This document shows, piece by piece, positions 52,946 to 64,000 of a DNA stretch of 64,000 nt. This DNA is from Pseudovirgaria hyperparasitica (Eukaryota > Ascomycota > Dothideomycetes > Acrospermales > Acrospermaceae): positions 1-64,000 of the forward strand of contig NW_022985576.1 in NCBI RefSeq assembly GCF_010093815.1, written 5' to 3'. Below the pieces are notes generated by a model. The model saw only the letters and a program-made list of their open reading frames with translations. It was not told the origin of the DNA and ran no database searches. Every line of letters begins with the position of its first letter. Position 1 is the first letter of the stretch. A program made the translations under genes and the position numbers.

Positions 52946-53085
52946 TGTAAGGAGGCGGGCTCTACGCACCAACCAACTATACTAAAAGGACCGAATCTTG
53001 AAGCTACTGCTTCAAGGGTGGAGCACACTACTTATATACGACTGCTACACATATGTATAATTAACTAGTAGGCACGTGCCTAATA
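52946..53085 (-). repeat. TRIM LTR, left (3')
   Basis: 140 bp, aligning without gaps to 53,408-53,547. Confidence 0.9.
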
Positions 53086-53165
53086 ATATCTCCCCTTTTT
53101 AAAGGCGCGTACCCTTACGCGTTATAGGCATCTACCTTACGAAAGATGAACTAAACTAGCTATAA

Positions 53166-53200
53166 TAGGCCTAGTATACGCGCTAGCTATACTAGGCCTA
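53166..53200. repeat. Hairpin in TRIM interior
   Basis: Arms TAGGCCTAGTATA and TATACTAGGCCTA (13 bp, perfect) around CGCGCTAGC. Confidence 0.85.
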
Positions 53201-53407
53201 GTATAAACCATATACACATAATTAATATTCGTAATACCGCCTCTAGTACTAGACACGCTAACTTACCGTAGTAACGTTACTACCATATTATCTATTACGT
53301 GTATAAAGCACACGTAACGTAGTAAGCTAAACGGAATCGTACGAAATTCAATAACGGTTAACTAGACCGAGAGTTAAACCCGTGACCCCGTAGTAGCTTT
53401 AAGATTA

Positions 53408-53547
53408 TATAAGGAGGCGGGCTCTACGCACTAACTAACTATACTAAAAGAACCGAATCTTAAAGCTACTGCTTCAAGGGTGGAGCATACTACTTATATA
53501 TAACTACTACATACATGTATAATTAACTAGTAGGCACGTGCCTAACA
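53408..53547 (-). repeat. TRIM LTR, right (5')
   Basis: 140 bp, ends ...CCTAACA before the ACTTA duplication at 53,548-53,552. Confidence 0.9.
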
Positions 53548-53802
53548 ACTTAACCTTTATTATAGTAGATAGTTTCTTTAATATAATTCTAGATATACTA
53601 TAGCTTAAGAAATATAATCTAAAACTAGACTTTCTTAAGAAGATAGCTAGCTAGTATATATATCTATCTTAATAGAAACTAGTATAGCTTATTAATAATA
53701 AATAATTCTAGAAAGATTATAAGAAGGTAATCTCTACTATCTATATACTTTTACTTATCTAAAATAGTAAGCTTAGTATTAAAGTAGATAAAAACCTACT
53801 AT

Positions 53803-53867
53803 ATTAGTATAAAATATACTAATATATTATATTAGTATAAAATATACTAATATATTATATTAGTAAT
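53803..53867 (+). repeat. 28-bp tandem repeat, about 2.3 units
   Basis: Units begin ATTAGTATAAAATATACTAA, each with an internal palindrome. It lies within the Gypsy fossil. Confidence 0.8.
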
Positions 53868-54996
53868 TAATTTCTCTAAATTACCTTAATACTAATCTAC
53901 TAATCTTACTATTAATCTTAAAGATAGCTAGTAACCTCTATATAGATCTATCTACCCTCTTTTAGAATCTAAATTATAAGTCCTTTAAGAATATATTAAA
54001 AAGAACCTTATATAAGAATAGATTAGATCTAGTATATCTCTAGCTAGAGCTCTAATTCTCATTATAAAGAAGAAGAATAGAAGCCTCTATCTATATATTA
54101 ACTACTATAGCCTAAATAATATTATATAAAAGAATTATTATCTACTACCTCTTATCTCTAAGTCTATTAATAGACTAGAATATATAAAGATCTTTACTAA
54201 GCTTAATCTATATAATATCTACTACTATCTTTATATTAAGAAGGGCGATAAATAGAAAACAGCCTTTAGAATCTATTATAGATACTTAAAGTATACTATA
54301 GTCCCTTTTAGACTAACTAACACACTAGATACCTTTTAAGTATATATTAATAACACACTAGTAGATCTACTTAATATAATATATATTATATATCTAGATA
54401 ATATTCTTATCTTCTTAGATAATAAGAAGAAGTATATCTAGTATATATATATATAGTTCTAGATAGACTAGAAAAGTATAAGCTATATATTAAGCTATCT
54501 AAATATAAGTTCTATTAGAACTATATTAACTTCCTTAGCTTTATTATTATTAACTAAGGTATAACTATAGAGAGAGATAGAGTTACTACTATGATAGACT
54601 AGCCTAAACTAAAATCTATTTAAGATATATATGTCTTTATTAGCTTTACTAACTACTATTAAAAATTTATTAAATACTTCTCCCGTTTAGCTATACTATT
54701 TAATATATATACTACTACTATTAATTTATATATTATAGTCTATAGTAGATAGAAATAGTATAATAATAATAATAATATTATATAACTAGGTAGAGTAGTA
54801 CTCTATAGGCCAATACCTTCTCTAGTCTAAGCTACTGTATAAGAACAAACCCTATAGAGAAAAACTTCCTTATATCTATAACTATATCTTATTAAGCCTC
54901 TATTTTATCTTAAGTATATAGCTATAGAGTACGCCTATTAGTCTATAGTCTATATTACTATTATTTTACCCTTAGATAGTACGTATAGATACGGAG

Positions 54997-55029
54997 GTTA
55001 TTAGTTAAGGGCTACTCTTAACTAATAAT
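54997..55029. repeat. LINE 3' palindrome, one arm altered
   Basis: Core CTA; the right arm reads CTCTTAACT, one transition from the consensus. Confidence 0.8.
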
Positions 55030-58000
55030 TAGGGTTCTTCTAGGGTTCTTCTAGTATATATTAGGTTACTACTAGTATATACTAGGTCTCTTCTAGTATA
55101 TATTTCTAGGTCTACTAGTACTAGAGAAGTAGTAGATATATAAATATCTATTAGAAGATATCCTTAGAGTACTTATTAAGCTATTATATAATATCTAAAG
55201 TCTTTATAATATAGATAAGATATTACTATTATATATAGAGGTTAGGGTATATAGCTAGATAGTAGTATATTATACCTCTCCGGCTATACGCCTTATACTA
55301 TAGAGAGATATTAGAAACGCCTCTCTTATAGAGGTAGTATAGAAGTTCTATAGTATCTATTCGGGCTTAGATAAGTATAGATACTTAGGCTTTTATTAGC
55401 CCTTTATATATCTATTTACTTAGTTCCTTCTATAGTCCTTAAATCTACTCTAGATATCTATTCTACTAGAAGGTCTAGTAGATATAGAGTATCTCTTTCT
55501 ATTTATCTTAGATCTATAACTATATATTTTTTATAAGTTCTTAAAGACTCTACTAGTCTAGAAAAGTATCTAGGTTATCTTAGACTTCTTATATTACTTA
55601 ACTAGAGTCGGCTTCTATTAAGTATCTATACTATATTTAATTCTAGTCTATATATAGAAGTACGCGGTAATATATACTAATTTATATATATAGTATAGTA
55701 AAAGTATATTCTATATTTTCTATATATTTCTATACTTATTATTTAGTAAAGTATACTACCCTCTATATCTAGTAGAAGTTATATATACTTATAATATTTA
55801 TCTTACGTTATAGTAGTACTATGTTAGTAGCTTTATATATACCTAATATAAGATAGAGTATATAGTTCTATATAGATTTAAGCTTTATTTACCTAGTCTA
55901 TATAAGGGCTATATACTAGTACTCGTGTCTATACGTGAAGGCGGGTCGTACTATAGATATATATAGCTAGCGTGCCTTATCCTAGGCGGCTCTCTATATA
56001 GAGACTATAATCTATTATATAGCGGCTTCTATCTAGAGGGCCCTAGAGATAGTATATACTACTTATAGTTCCTATTTAAGCTTATTATCTAGTATAACCC
56101 TAAGTATACGTATACTCTATACTAGCTATTTATTAAATTTATTAATCTAGAGACGATATTTACCTTTTCTAGTTATCTATTTCCCTTAATAGTTAATAAA
56201 GTATATAAGCTAGTATTTCTCTAGAGCGAACTTTACTCTATAGTATTTTACCTACTAGAGATATCTCTTATAGTTCTATTCTAGTTATCTATATATTTAG
56301 TTAGTATTATTATTAATAGCTAGAAGGTATATATTATTAGCATATCTAACTATCTCTATATACCTTATCTCTTAAAGAAGGTCTACTATAAAGAAAAGAA
56401 ATAGAATTAGAGAGATAGTACTCTCTTATAGAATACTATATACTATCTCTTTATATTTACTCTAGTATCTAGAGATATATATCTAAGTTATTCTTTCTAT
56501 AAGAAATAACTATATAAAGCGTATAATCTATTCTAGTATTTATCTTATCTAGAGATTATAAATAAGTCTTATATAGTTTACTTTATTAAACGCTCTAGCT
56601 ATATTAAGAGAGAGAAGTAATACTACCCGTCTCTATTTCTATACGGCCTAGACGACCTTAAGAATATATTAGATAGCTATTATTAGAGAGCTATCTATCT
56701 TTACCTTCTAGTTTAGAGAGAGAAGATTATATTTCTATACTACGGTACTTATCTTCTTTACTATTATAGTCTCTAGTATCTTATCTAGGTAGAAGAGAAG
56801 AACGATTAGTCTCTATCCCTTTAGAGAGTTAGAGCTCTTTTCTAGTTTTAGAAGTATAATAGTATAGATAACTTAGAAGCTCTAGGGGTAGTACCCCTAT
56901 GTAATATATACTTAGAATATATAAGTAATAAGTAGTAGAGTTGCTTGTATAGTACTTTTTAGATATTAATTTAGAATTCTATCTAGTCTAGATACTTTAT
57001 TATTTAGGAGTATCTTAATAATATTAAGTATATTCTCCTCTATAACTTCTTTAGAGATATCTACTATATATAGATATTTAGTACTATAAATATCTAATAG
57101 ATCTACTAGTTCTAGAAGAGAGAATATAGTCTTCTATAGAGTCTTAGTTTTCTTAAGACTTATAGAGTATATTCTTCTCTAATATATTAGAGAAGGTATA
57201 AGTAGTAGGGGTATTAGAGTATCTACGCCCTTAGTCTATCTTACTATATACTATAGCTCTATTATATATTATATCTATTAACTAGTAATTATATACTACT
57301 ATTTACGCCTTTTATTATAGAGGACTTTATCGCGTTATTATATTACTTCCTTCTATTCTTTCTATAACTTAGGTATTCTTATACGGTATACGTATATATA
57401 TAGCCTTTAGATATCTTATCTACTTTTCTATACTTAAGGAATTCTCTTTACTTCTAGAGACTAGTGTATTTAGTATAGTATATATTTATTTCTTATATTC
57501 TAGTATATTTATAGGAGTATCTATATAGCCTAGTCTATAGCTAGGTTATTAGATATATTAACTATAGAGGGATTTAGAATCGCTAATTCTAGGTCCTTTA
57601 GATACTTTTCCTAGTTAGTATTCTTCTATATCTATTATCTCTATTATTTATTTAGAGTATATATATTTATTATAGTTTCTATATATTTATAGTCGGAATC
57701 CGTCTATATCTAGTCTAGATAGTAGTATTAGATCTAGTAGCTAATATACTCCGTAATAAAGGTAAGGTTAAGTATAGATCTATCTTTATTCTATTTATAT
57801 TTTTTCTATATAACTTATTCTATAGATATAAGTAGATATAGAAAGTTATAGTAACGGGTACGTAGTTCCCTTACTCTAAGTTCTTCTCTAACTACGGCTA
57901 GGTCTCTCTACTATTAGTAGTAGAGGTTAAAGTCTCCTAGAAGAATATATTACTCTAGTTTTATAGTACTCTTAAGTATCTTATCTAGTATAAGTATATA

Positions 58001-59770
58001 TTATTAGTTATATATTATATATATATAGAGGGCCTATATCTATTTATAGGTATAGTATTATTCTAAGGTTATTATACTTAGTATATAACTATAATAAGAG
58101 TAGTATCAACCTATAAATATAGAAGAGAACTTATCTTTCTAGTCCTAGGGGGTATATAGTATAGTATCTAGGGTATATAGTTAGTTTACTTATCTAGTAG
58201 TATTTATAGAGTTCCTAGATAGTAAGTATTATAGCCCTAGTCTCTCTAAGAAGCGTCGCCTAGTTCTCTCTTTTATATTATATTTATCTATATAATTTAG
58301 AGTATATTCTAGTCTCTTATTAGATACTAGGGAGTATATATATCTATATACTTATTTCTTAGAGACGCGACTATCCTTACGCGGTAGCGGCTTTAACTAT
58401 ACCTTTTAGTTATTCTATTATCTTTAGAATAGTCTACTATTCTATCTAACTATCTTCTAGAGAGGAGGTTAGAGATATTATAAAGAAAGGGCCTATAGTA
58501 GATATTATATTCTATAACTATCTTATATCTCTTACTTTTATTATATAAATATATTCTATAATCTATTTATATTTTATATACGTTAATAACTATAATAGAT
58601 ATTTTCTATTATAGTTTAAATACTATACTATATCTCTATTTCTTAGTCTATCTCCTTATGGTTTATAAGAGTATCTCTAGATAGTATAGTCCCTACGGTA
58701 CTATCCGCACTTAGTCTACTATAAATACCTTTATATAGTATATCTATACCCTTAATAGTTAAAGTACTATATTATTATCTATACTCTATTCTATAGCTCG
58801 GCTATAAGAAGCTCTTCTTCTACTAGGAATCCCTTCTATATAATATATTATATAATAGCGGGGTCTTAGAGCTCTATAATTATAGTAGAGTGTTTTTTTA
58901 CTATTATCTTAATTATCTATAGGTTCTTCTACTACGCTTTTATAATCTTAATCCCTAGATACTTTTATATATTAGATTATTCTATATATATAATATCCTC
59001 TACTCTAATAGTCTATCTCTATATAGATACTATATAGACTAGAATCGAGTATATAGCTACTCTAATAGACGCGCTAGGGAAGATACTATCTATTATATTT
59101 AGATCTTATAAGATGTTTTACTATATAGTATTTATTATAGTAGTAAGTACTACTCTACCTTATATAACTTTAGTAGCTATAATACTTAACTATATTTCTT
59201 TCTATTTATTAATCTTATTTATAATTTTCTTTAGAGATATCTATTAGACCTACGCTAGTATATTCTTATTCTAGATTATAATATATATACTATATACTCT
59301 ATCTATGGTTCTAGTAGTCCTTAGTATAGTAGCTCCGGGTATTACTATAATCTAAGTCTATATATTAGGGCGCTTACCTTAGAATAGCTCTTTCTAGATT
59401 CTCTATAGACTAGCTTCTATTTAGTTAAGTCTACTACTAGGTTTCTCTTATAGTAACTTTCTTTCTTCTTCTATAATTTCTCTTAGATTCTAGATAAGGT
59501 TCTAGAATATATAAAGAAGGGTCTTCTTTCCCTTCTTAGCGTCCCTCTCTATATATATTATTTAGTATTTAATTTTATCTAGAAGGGTCTCCTCTTATAG
59601 AGTTCCCTTAGTCTAGATTATCTATAGTACTTCGTACCCTTAGTTAGTTTCTATATTTTAGATAGGTATCTAGCTATCTATATTAATATTACTATATAGC
59701 CGTTTCTACTATACTAGTAGGGGTATATCTAGTATATACTAGGGTATTACGGTACCTAAGGCCGCTATAG

Positions 59771-59801
59771 TTATTAGTTAAGGGCTACCCTTAACTAATA
59801 A
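59771..59801. repeat. LINE 5' palindrome
   Basis: Perfect 14-base arms around CTA, kept intact although surrounding sequence is strongly decayed. Confidence 0.85.
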
Positions 59802-60040
59802 AAGGGAGTTAGTATATTAGCGTTTATTAGATATAGTCTATACTTATATTATTAAAGAGTCTTTAAGCGTATATATATAGTATCTCTATATATTAGTATT
59901 ATTATATATTATATACTATACGTATATACGTATAATAGAGGTTATTATACTTAGTATACTCTATTACTTAATGTATATAAATTACTATTTTACCCCGAGT
60001 TAACTAGTCTAGTCTATTAGAGTATAAGAAGTAGATCTAT

Positions 60041-63000
60041 AATAATAATAATAATATTATATAACTAGGTAGAGTAGTACTCTATAGGCCTATGCCTTCT
60101 CTAGTCTAAGCCACTATATAAGAAGAAACCCCATAGGGAAAAACTTCCTTATGTCTATAACTACATCTCGTTAAACCTCTATTTCGTCTTAAGTATATAG
60201 CTATAGGGTACGCCTATTAGTCTATAGCCTATATTACTATTATTTCGCCCTTAGGTAGCACGTGTAGATGCGGAGGTTATTAGTTAAGGGCTGCCCTTAA
60301 CTAATAATTGGGGTTCTCCCGGGGTTCTTCCGGTATATATTAGGTTACTACCGGCGTATACCGGGTCTCTTCCGGTATATATTTCTAGGTCCACTAGTAC
60401 TAGAGGAGTGGTAGATATGTAAGTATCTATTAGGAGACGTCCTTAGGGTACTTATTAAGCTATCGTATAATATCTAAAGTCTTTATAATGTGGATAAGCC
60501 ATTACCGTTATATATAGAGGTTAGGGTATATAGCTAGATAGTGGCGTATTATACCTCTCCGGCCGTACGCCTTATACCATAGGGAGATATCAGGAATACC
60601 TCTCTTATAGATATAGTATAGGAGTCCTATAGCGCCCGTTCGGGCTTAGATAAGTATAGATACTTAGGCTTTCGTCAGCCCTTTATATATCTATTTACTC
60701 GGTTCCTTCTATAGCCCTCGAATCTACTCTAGATACCTATTCTACTAGGAGGTCTAGTAGGCACGGAGTGCCTCTTTCTACTTATCTTAAGTCTATAACC
60801 GCATGTTTTTTACGAGTTCTTAAAGGCTCTACTAGTCTAGGAGAGCGTCCGGGTTATCTCGGACTTCTTATACTACTTAGCTAGAGTCGGTTTCTATTAA
60901 TCACCTATACTATATTTGATTCCGGCCTATATATAGGAGTGCGTGGTAATATATACTAATTTATACACGTAGCGCGGCGAAAGTATATTCTACGTTTCCT
61001 ATATATTCCTATACTTATTATTTAGTAAAGTATACCACCCTCTATATCTAGTAGAAGTTATATATACTTATAACGTCTATCTCGCGTCGTAGTAGCACCG
61101 TATTAGTAGCTTTATATACGCCTAATATAAGACGGAGTATACGGTTCTATATGGATTTAAGCTTTATTCGCCTAGTCTATATAAGGGCCGTATACTAGTA
61201 CTCGTGTCTATACGTAAAGGCGGGTCGTGCTATAGATATATATAGCTAGCGTACCTTATCCCGGGCGGTTCCCCACGTAGAGACTATAATCTATTATATA
61301 GCGGCTTCTATCTAGAGGGCCCTAGAGACGGCGTATACCACTTATAGTCCCTATTTAAGCTTGCTATCTAGTATGACTCTAAGCGCGCGCATGCTTTATA
61401 CTAGTAGTTCGTTAAACGCGTCGATTCGGGGGCGTCGTTCGCCTTCTCTAGTTACCTATTTCCCTTAACGGTTAATAAAGTGCATAAGCTGGTATTTCTC
61501 CGGGGCGAACTTTATTCCGTGGCGTTTTACCTACTAGAGGCACCTCTCGTGGTTCTATTCTAGTCGTCTATACGTTCGGTTAGTATTATTATTAATAGCT
61601 AGGAGGTATATATTATTAGCGTATCCGACTACCTCTATATACTTTATTCCTTAAAGAAGGTCTACCATAAAGAAGAGGAATAGAATCAGAGAGATAGTGC
61701 TCCCTTATAGGATGCCATATACCATCTCTTTATATTCGCTCTAGTACCTAGGAATATATATCTAAGTTATTCTTCCTATAAGGAATAACTATATAAAGCG
61801 TATAATCTATTCTAGTATTCGTCTTATCTAGAGGTTATAAATAAGTCTTATATAGTTTACCTTATTAAACGCTCCGGCTATATCGAGGGAGAGGAGCGAT
61901 ACTACCCGTCCCTATTTCTATGCGGCCTAGACGACTTTAATAATATATTAGATAGCTATTATTAGGGAGCTATCTATCTTTACCTTCTAGTTCGGAGGGA
62001 GGAGATTATATTCCTATACCGCGCTACTTATCTTCTTCACTACTATAGCCTCTAGTATCTTATCTAGGTAGGAGAGAAGGGCGATTAGTCTCTATCCCTT
62101 TAGAGAGTTAGGGCTCTTTCCTAGTTTCGGGAGTATAATAGTATAGATAACTCGGAAGCTCTAGGGGTGGTATCCCTACGTGACGTATGCTTAGAATATA
62201 TAAGTAATAAGCGGTAGGGTCGCTTTTATAGTGCTTTTTAGACATCGATTTAGAATTCCATCTGGTCCGGGTGCTTTATTATTTAGGAGTGTCTTAATAA
62301 TATTAAGTATATCCTCCTCCGTAACTTCTTTAGGGATATCTACTATATATAGATATTCGGCGCCATAAACGTCTAATAGGTCTACTAGTTCCGGGAGAGG
62401 GAACATGGCCTCCCGTAGGGCCTTAGTTTTCTTAAGGCTCGTGGAGTATATTCTCCCCTAATATATTAGGGGAGGCATAAGTAGCGGGGGTGTCGGAGTA
62501 TCTACGCCCTTAGCCTATTTCGCTATACGCCATAGCCCTATTACGTATCGTATCTATTAGCTAGTAATTATACGCTACTATTTACGCCTTTCGTTACGGA
62601 GGACTTTATCGCGTTATTATATTACTTTCTTCTATTCTTCCTACGACTCGGGTATTCTCATACGGTATACGCGTATATATAGCCTTCGGGCGTCTTATCT
62701 ACTTTCCCGTACTTAAGGAATCCCCTTTACTTCCGGGGGCCGGTATATTTAGTATAGTACGTGTTTATTTCTCGCCTTCTAGTATATTTATAGGAGTATC
62801 TATACGGCCTAGTCTATAGCTAGGTCGTTAGATATATCGACTATAGAGGGATCTAGAATCGCCGATTCTAGGTCCTTTAGGTACTTTTCCTAGTCGGTGT
62901 CCTTCTATATCTATTATCCCCGTTATTTATTCGGGGTATACACGTTTATTACGGTTTCTATATATTCATGGTCGGAATCCGTCTATACCTAGCTTAGGCG

Positions 63001-64000
63001 GTAGTATTAGATCTAGTAACTAATATACTCCGTGGCGAAGGTAAGGTCAAGCGTGGACCCGTCTTCGTCCTATTTATATTTTTTCTATATAACTTATTCC
63101 ATAGGTATAAGTAGGTATAGAAAGTCGTGGTAGCGGGTGCGTAGTTCCCTTACTCTAAGTTCTTCCCTTACCACGGTTAGGCCTCCCTACTATTAGTAGT
63201 AGAGGTTAAAGTCTCCTAGAAGGATGTGTTACCCTAGTTCCGTAGTACCCTCGAGCATCTCGTCTAGTATAAGTATATATTATTAGTTATATATATTATA
63301 TATATATAGGGGGCCTATATCTATTTATAGGTGTAGTATTATTCTAAGGTTATCGCGCTTAGTATACGACCATAATAAGAGTAGTATAGACCTATAAATA
63401 TGGAAGAGGACTCGTCTTTCTAGTTCTAGAGGGTATATAGTATGGTATCCGGGGTATATAGTTAGTTTACTCGTCTAGTAGTATTTATAGGGTTCCTAGA
63501 TGGCGAGTATTATAGCCCTAGTCTCTTTAAGGAGCGTCGTCTAGTTCTCTCTTTTATATTATACGTTTACCTATATAATTTAGAGTATATTCTAGTCCCT
63601 TATTAGGTACTAGGAAGTATATATACCTATATACTTATTCCTTAGAGGCGCGACTGTCCTCGCGCGGTAGCGGCTTTAACTATACCTTTTAGTCGTCCTA
63701 TTATCTTCGGGATAGTCTACTATTCTACCTAACTACCTTCCGGAGGGGAGGTTAGGGGTGTTATAAAGGAAGGGCCCGTAGTAGGTATTATATTCTATAA
63801 CTATCTTACGCCTCTCGCTTTTATCGTACGAATGTATTCTATAATCTATTTATGTTTTATACACGTTATTAACCACGACGGGTATTTCCCGTCATAGTTT
63901 AAATACTATGCTATGTCCCTATTTCTTAGTCCGTCTCCTCGCGGTTTATAAGGGCACTCCTAGGTGGCGTGGTCCCTATAGTACTATCCGTACTTGGTCT
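60041..64000 (-). mobile_element. Tad-like LINE, minus, least decayed copy, runs off window
   Basis: It begins with an (AAT)n tail directly after the previous LINE's 5' end, so the two are head to tail. The 3' palindrome (60,277-60,307) keeps an unmutated CTG/CAG core. Reverse transcriptase has an unbroken stretch at 62,406-62,191 with the N-terminal RT block LLNNKAPGPDGILN, where Pro-Gly-Pro-Asp-Gly is canonical for LINE enzymes. The endonuclease GDFN motif is near 63,210. ORF1 and the 5' end lie outside the window. CG, CA and TG are more frequent here than in the other copies, so it is the youngest or least mutated; stops still occur in other parts of ORF2. Confidence 0.9.
60277..60307. repeat. 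LINE 3' palindrome, unmutated core
   Basis: Core CTG on the plus strand (CAG in LINE sense). With 19,556-19,588 it gives the pre-RIP sequence of the palindrome. Confidence 0.88.

Larger units (their letters stand above)
52946..53547 (-). mobile_element. TRIM-like miniature LTR element, complete length
   Basis: 602 bp: two 140-bp direct LTRs (52,946-53,085 and 53,408-53,547; TG...CA ends) around a 322-bp interior, flanked by a perfect ACTTA duplication. On the minus strand the LTR begins TGTTAGGCACGTGCC, and a purine tract (AAAAAGGGGAGATAT) lies directly before the left LTR, which sets the orientation. No coding capacity is visible, so it would depend on another element's proteins. The LTRs differ only by transitions. 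The interior holds a 13-bp-arm hairpin and a short tRNA T-arm-like stretch near 53,367-53,383. It looks structurally whole and sits inside a Gypsy fossil. Confidence 0.9.
50973..54758 (+). mobile_element. Ty3/Gypsy LTR retrotransposon fossil, interrupted
   Basis: A 5' LTR begins TGTTAGGACTAG at 50,973 and runs to about 51,280, with a TATA-like run near 51,070. Gag-side sequence follows, then reverse transcriptase at about 54,050-54,620 on the plus strand (NYYSLNNIILKNYYLLPLIS, FTKLNLYNIYYYLYIKKGDK, VYINNTLVDLLN, FTNYYKKFIKYFSRLA). The element is broken many times and old. It is interrupted by a 602-bp LTR element at 52,946-53,547 and at 54,759 by LINE insertion; its integrase side and 3' LTR are not seen and may lie beyond the window. 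Confidence 0.8.
54759..60032 (-). mobile_element. Tad-like LINE, minus, second subfamily
   Basis: About 5.27 kb: (AAT)n tail, 3' palindrome (54,997-55,029), ORF2 with the PGPDG-type reverse transcriptase block near 56,990, endonuclease motif near 57,925, ORF1, 5' palindrome (59,771-59,801) and a 5' untranslated region ending AAGAAG at about 60,032. Its ORF2 end and 5' region differ from the copies at 12.9 and 44.7 kb but match the next copy on the right. It is more decayed than that neighbour. It interrupts the Gypsy fossil; only a short AGTAGAT is shared by the two flanks, since the right flank was hit again by the next LINE. Confidence 0.88.

Overview
The window looks like a chromosome segment of a filamentous ascomycete (Pezizomycotina) with strong repeat-induced point mutation (RIP). 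Two long AT-rich tracts (1-33.4 kb and 41.3-64 kb) are almost devoid of CA and TG dinucleotides and saturated with TA, the expected product of CpA-to-TpA change. They flank an island of ordinary base composition (about 33.4-41.3 kb) that holds the only convincing intact host gene. No species is claimed.

Layout. 1-8.7 kb: heavily decayed DNA containing a Ty3/Gypsy fossil on the minus strand (reverse transcriptase recognisable near 4.4-4.8 kb). 8.7-23 kb: a plus-strand Tad-like LINE interrupted by a full-length minus-strand LINE of another subfamily. A 10-N scaffold gap at 19,720 is followed by a near-exact repeat of the preceding 3.1 kb, most simply an assembly duplication. 23-33.4 kb: old repeat DNA holding a complete-length Gypsy fossil (25,103-32,514) with 228-bp LTRs and a perfect 5-bp target duplication, plus a LINE 3' scrap. 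The Gypsy fossil carries an antisense ORF relic near one end.

33.4-41.3 kb: a six-exon MFS transporter gene of the allantoate/nicotinate permease (Dal5/Tna1, ACS) type on the minus strand. About 4 kb of low-information DNA with simple repeats follows, with one weak two-exon candidate. At the right edge lie a broken unknown gene and a Cys-rich reading frame.

41.3-64 kb: a long AAT/ATT hairpin microsatellite, a RIP-damaged Tc1/mariner (DD34E) transposon, a full-length LINE with clear target duplications, a second Gypsy fossil in plus orientation holding a 602-bp TRIM-like LTR element, and two LINE copies head to tail, the last running off the window.

The most unusual signal is a palindrome of about 31-33 bp (arms TTATTAGTTAAGGG, core CAG, often RIP-changed to TAG). 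In the LINEs one copy ends directly before the apparent ORF1 ATG and a second contains the apparent ORF2 stop, so the coding block is bracketed by the same hairpin. A solo copy lies in an unrelated element at 5.57 kb. All coordinates come from reading by eye; edges in the most decayed regions are approximate.
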